From contig NC_088326.1 of assembly GCF_910592395.1 (NCBI RefSeq), forward strand, positions 813,001 to 873,000: 60,000 bases of DNA, written 5' to 3'. Position 1 is the first letter of the stretch, and every line of letters begins with the position of its first letter. The DNA is from Lineus longissimus (Eukaryota > Nemertea > Pilidiophora > Heteronemertea > Lineidae). The translations under genes and the position numbers were made by a program. Positions 58,074 through 60,000 of this stretch are shown here, piece after piece. Below the pieces are notes generated by a model. That model made no database searches. It was not told the DNA's origin and saw only the letters and a program-made list of their open reading frames with translations.

Positions 58074-60000
58074 TATTTGTGATCACACTGTTTAGTGAGA
58101 AGAGATCAGCCAAGTAACGTGGGCTAGAACTCTCTACAAAAACACTTTACAAACATGCTGTGCTACAACTAGAATGCTACAACTCAGTTCAAAGTAACGA
58201 GTTCACCTCACTGAGTCATGCAGACTCAAGAGTACAAGAGCTCAGACTACTCTTACAAGTAACCATTGACCAGTAACTGCACAGAATGCTAATTGATCGA
58301 TCTTTATTTTATGCACACAAATGGAGGTCTGGGTAATTATGGCCACATAAAGGGGTAGGAGTTTGTGTAAATTCATATGTTTGACACAATGACACAATGA
58401 CTCACCTACCACAGAACAAGGTGGTCAGATTACAGATTATGGGTTGTCCACAACTGAGTTCAAATGACTGTCTCTAGCAGCCCACAATTGTGTGCAAATG
58501 ACCAGGCCTTGGGGCAGTGATCTGTCTTGAGTTGAAGATGCAAGAGACTCTTATTCGGATCACCAGTTGGAGGGATTCACATCATCTGATATTATTCTGA
58601 TTTAAATGAGACTGCCTGACGAGCTCTGAACACATACACAAGTTACTGCACCCCCTTGCGGCTTCCACTAGCCTCCAGCTCATGGCACAAGACGAGGCGA
58701 AATAGATTTTGGATATAGAAACCATTAGTACTAAAAGTATATTTTGAAGATGATCTTTTTATGACGCCAGATATTCCAAAATAACCGATTTTAGAGTGTT
58801 ACTAATGAACAGAGTAGTTCACTTCTGCAAAACTGGTGAATATTTTCCCGATAAGTACTTTCTTTACAGTGGAACTGCATTATAGCTGATCTGGAGTACA
58901 AACTGATAAATCTGTGGAAATTCTTCATCAAATGGGTGAAAGCTTTATCGAGAATTGGAGACAGTTTTAGTCTGAAGCACTAGATAGATACATGACATGG
59001 TTACATGAAATTCAATCATTTTGATGAAATCCACACGAAGGGTTTCTGAGTCAAGTGGGTGCAATGGCCAATGTACATTTGTATGATGATAAAAATTACT
59101 CCGGGAGGCCTAAAATAATGATTTCTGGAGAAAAGATTTTTTTGTTTTTTTCGTTGAAAATGTCAGCCCAGCCATAGGCGGTTCTGTCTTAGAAACATGT
59201 CAGCCAGTTTGATCAACTACGGGAAGTTCATCGGTCTCTCTCGAGGCAAATAAACCTTCCACAGCAGGTTTACACATTCATTACGTCGGTTTGCGAACCA
59301 CTAGGGAGTACACAAGCCACCAACATTGCCACATTTGACTTCTTCTCTACCCAAACACTAGTTACCATGGCAACGGGAACGAGAAACGTACAAATTGTGT
59401 CGATAAATTTTTGCGTGCATTGAGAGTCAGGAATTCAATTTCCATAATTTGGTATGCGAGACACGTGGAAAATCGGGAAATCATTACTGTTTTGTGTTTT
59501 AAGAGGGCTGCATGAAATAATGACGAGTTTCCTCGCAAAGCGAGAAACATGTGTATGCGTCATATTCACCATGTATACCACAGCATTAGTATTTACCCAT
59601 ACGATTGGACTAATCTCTCCTTCAAATTTCAGAGAGTTTGGGCCAACAGTAAAACACTTTGTAAAACTCTGTAAAACACAATATGGCATAGCTCATTATG
59701 AGATGAACCTCCTGTGTAGGGTACTACTGGCACAGTTAAAATAACCTGAATTCAACTTTCGAACTTACACTTTGACCTGTTCTGAGTGTGCACTTTTGTT
59801 TTGTTTGGGTTCTGTCTTTGTGGAAAAGAACTCAACTTTAGAACAGCGCTGTGATTTCTGTATTGCTTGATATTTATGAGCGGCACCGCTCACAAGTCAC
59901 TCATTAATTCACGATTGTAATATCAAGTTTTTACTGTCAACAAAGAAATGTTATACAAACCACTTTAACCTCTGTAATGGAGCACTAATTGGAAGGGTGA

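Larger units (their letters stand above)
54590..60000. other. 5' part of KIF13: upstream intron, first exon not found
   Basis: No segment coding the expected kinesin start (a KVAVRVRP-type strand) was found on the minus strand here, so the region is probably all intron and the first exon lies beyond 60000. It contains a hairpin at 56.9 kb, a palindrome at 57.8 kb, a 23-bp repeat at 58.0 kb and a G-run near 54797. No other gene recognised. Confidence 0.6.

Overview
The window looks like a piece of a bilaterian animal genome, probably an invertebrate. It carries one multi-exon, metazoan-type kinesin-3 gene with GT-AG introns, long AT-rich introns, and many minisatellites and local duplications. 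No operons, ribosome binding sites or prokaryotic gene layout are seen. I cannot name the species from the sequence.

The minus strand from 54589 down to 169 holds 25 consecutive coding exons of a KIF13-type kinesin-3 (KIF13A/KIF13B/Drosophila Khc-73 family). They join in frame to about 1298 residues: most of the motor domain (P-loop, switch I, switch II), neck and coiled coil, FHA domain, stalk, KIF1B-type domain and the DUF3694-type region. The first coding exon (start codon and first motor beta-strand) lies beyond 60000 or was not recognised. The C-terminal part, about 450-500 residues by comparison with vertebrate KIF13 proteins, lies below position 1. The exons fall in four clusters: 48.1-54.6 kb (most of the motor), 34.9-36.6 kb (end of motor, neck), a lone exon at 29.8 kb, and 0.17-7.9 kb (FHA to the DUF3694-type region). 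These clusters are separated by introns of about 11.5, 5.0 and 21.9 kb.

The 11.5 kb intron splits the motor between the switch I and switch II exons. Inside it, on the opposite strand, is an intronless 1412-codon reading frame (41995-46233). It encodes a mucin-like type I membrane protein: signal peptide, furin-type site, very long Ser/Thr/Pro-rich ectodomain without cysteine, seven 20-residue repeats, one transmembrane helix, and a 67-residue cytoplasmic tail ending in a class I PDZ ligand. I do not recognise its family; it is the most novel item here. Short plus-strand segments with good splice signals at 39.96-40.76 kb may be its 5' untranslated exons.

The remaining sequence is intronic and rich in repeats. 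It holds a 15-bp purine-rich minisatellite abutting a KIF13 donor site, minisatellites at 8.0, 10.3, 29.2, 38.3 and 41.1 kb, recent local duplications at 11.4, 39.5 and 47.1-48.0 kb (the last with tRNA/SINE-like units), older diverged tandem repeats at 14.1, 17.3, 27.3 and 53.3 kb, and hairpin-forming inverted repeats at 4.9, 56.9 and 57.8 kb. No tRNA or rRNA genes, CRISPR arrays or autonomous transposon genes were recognised.
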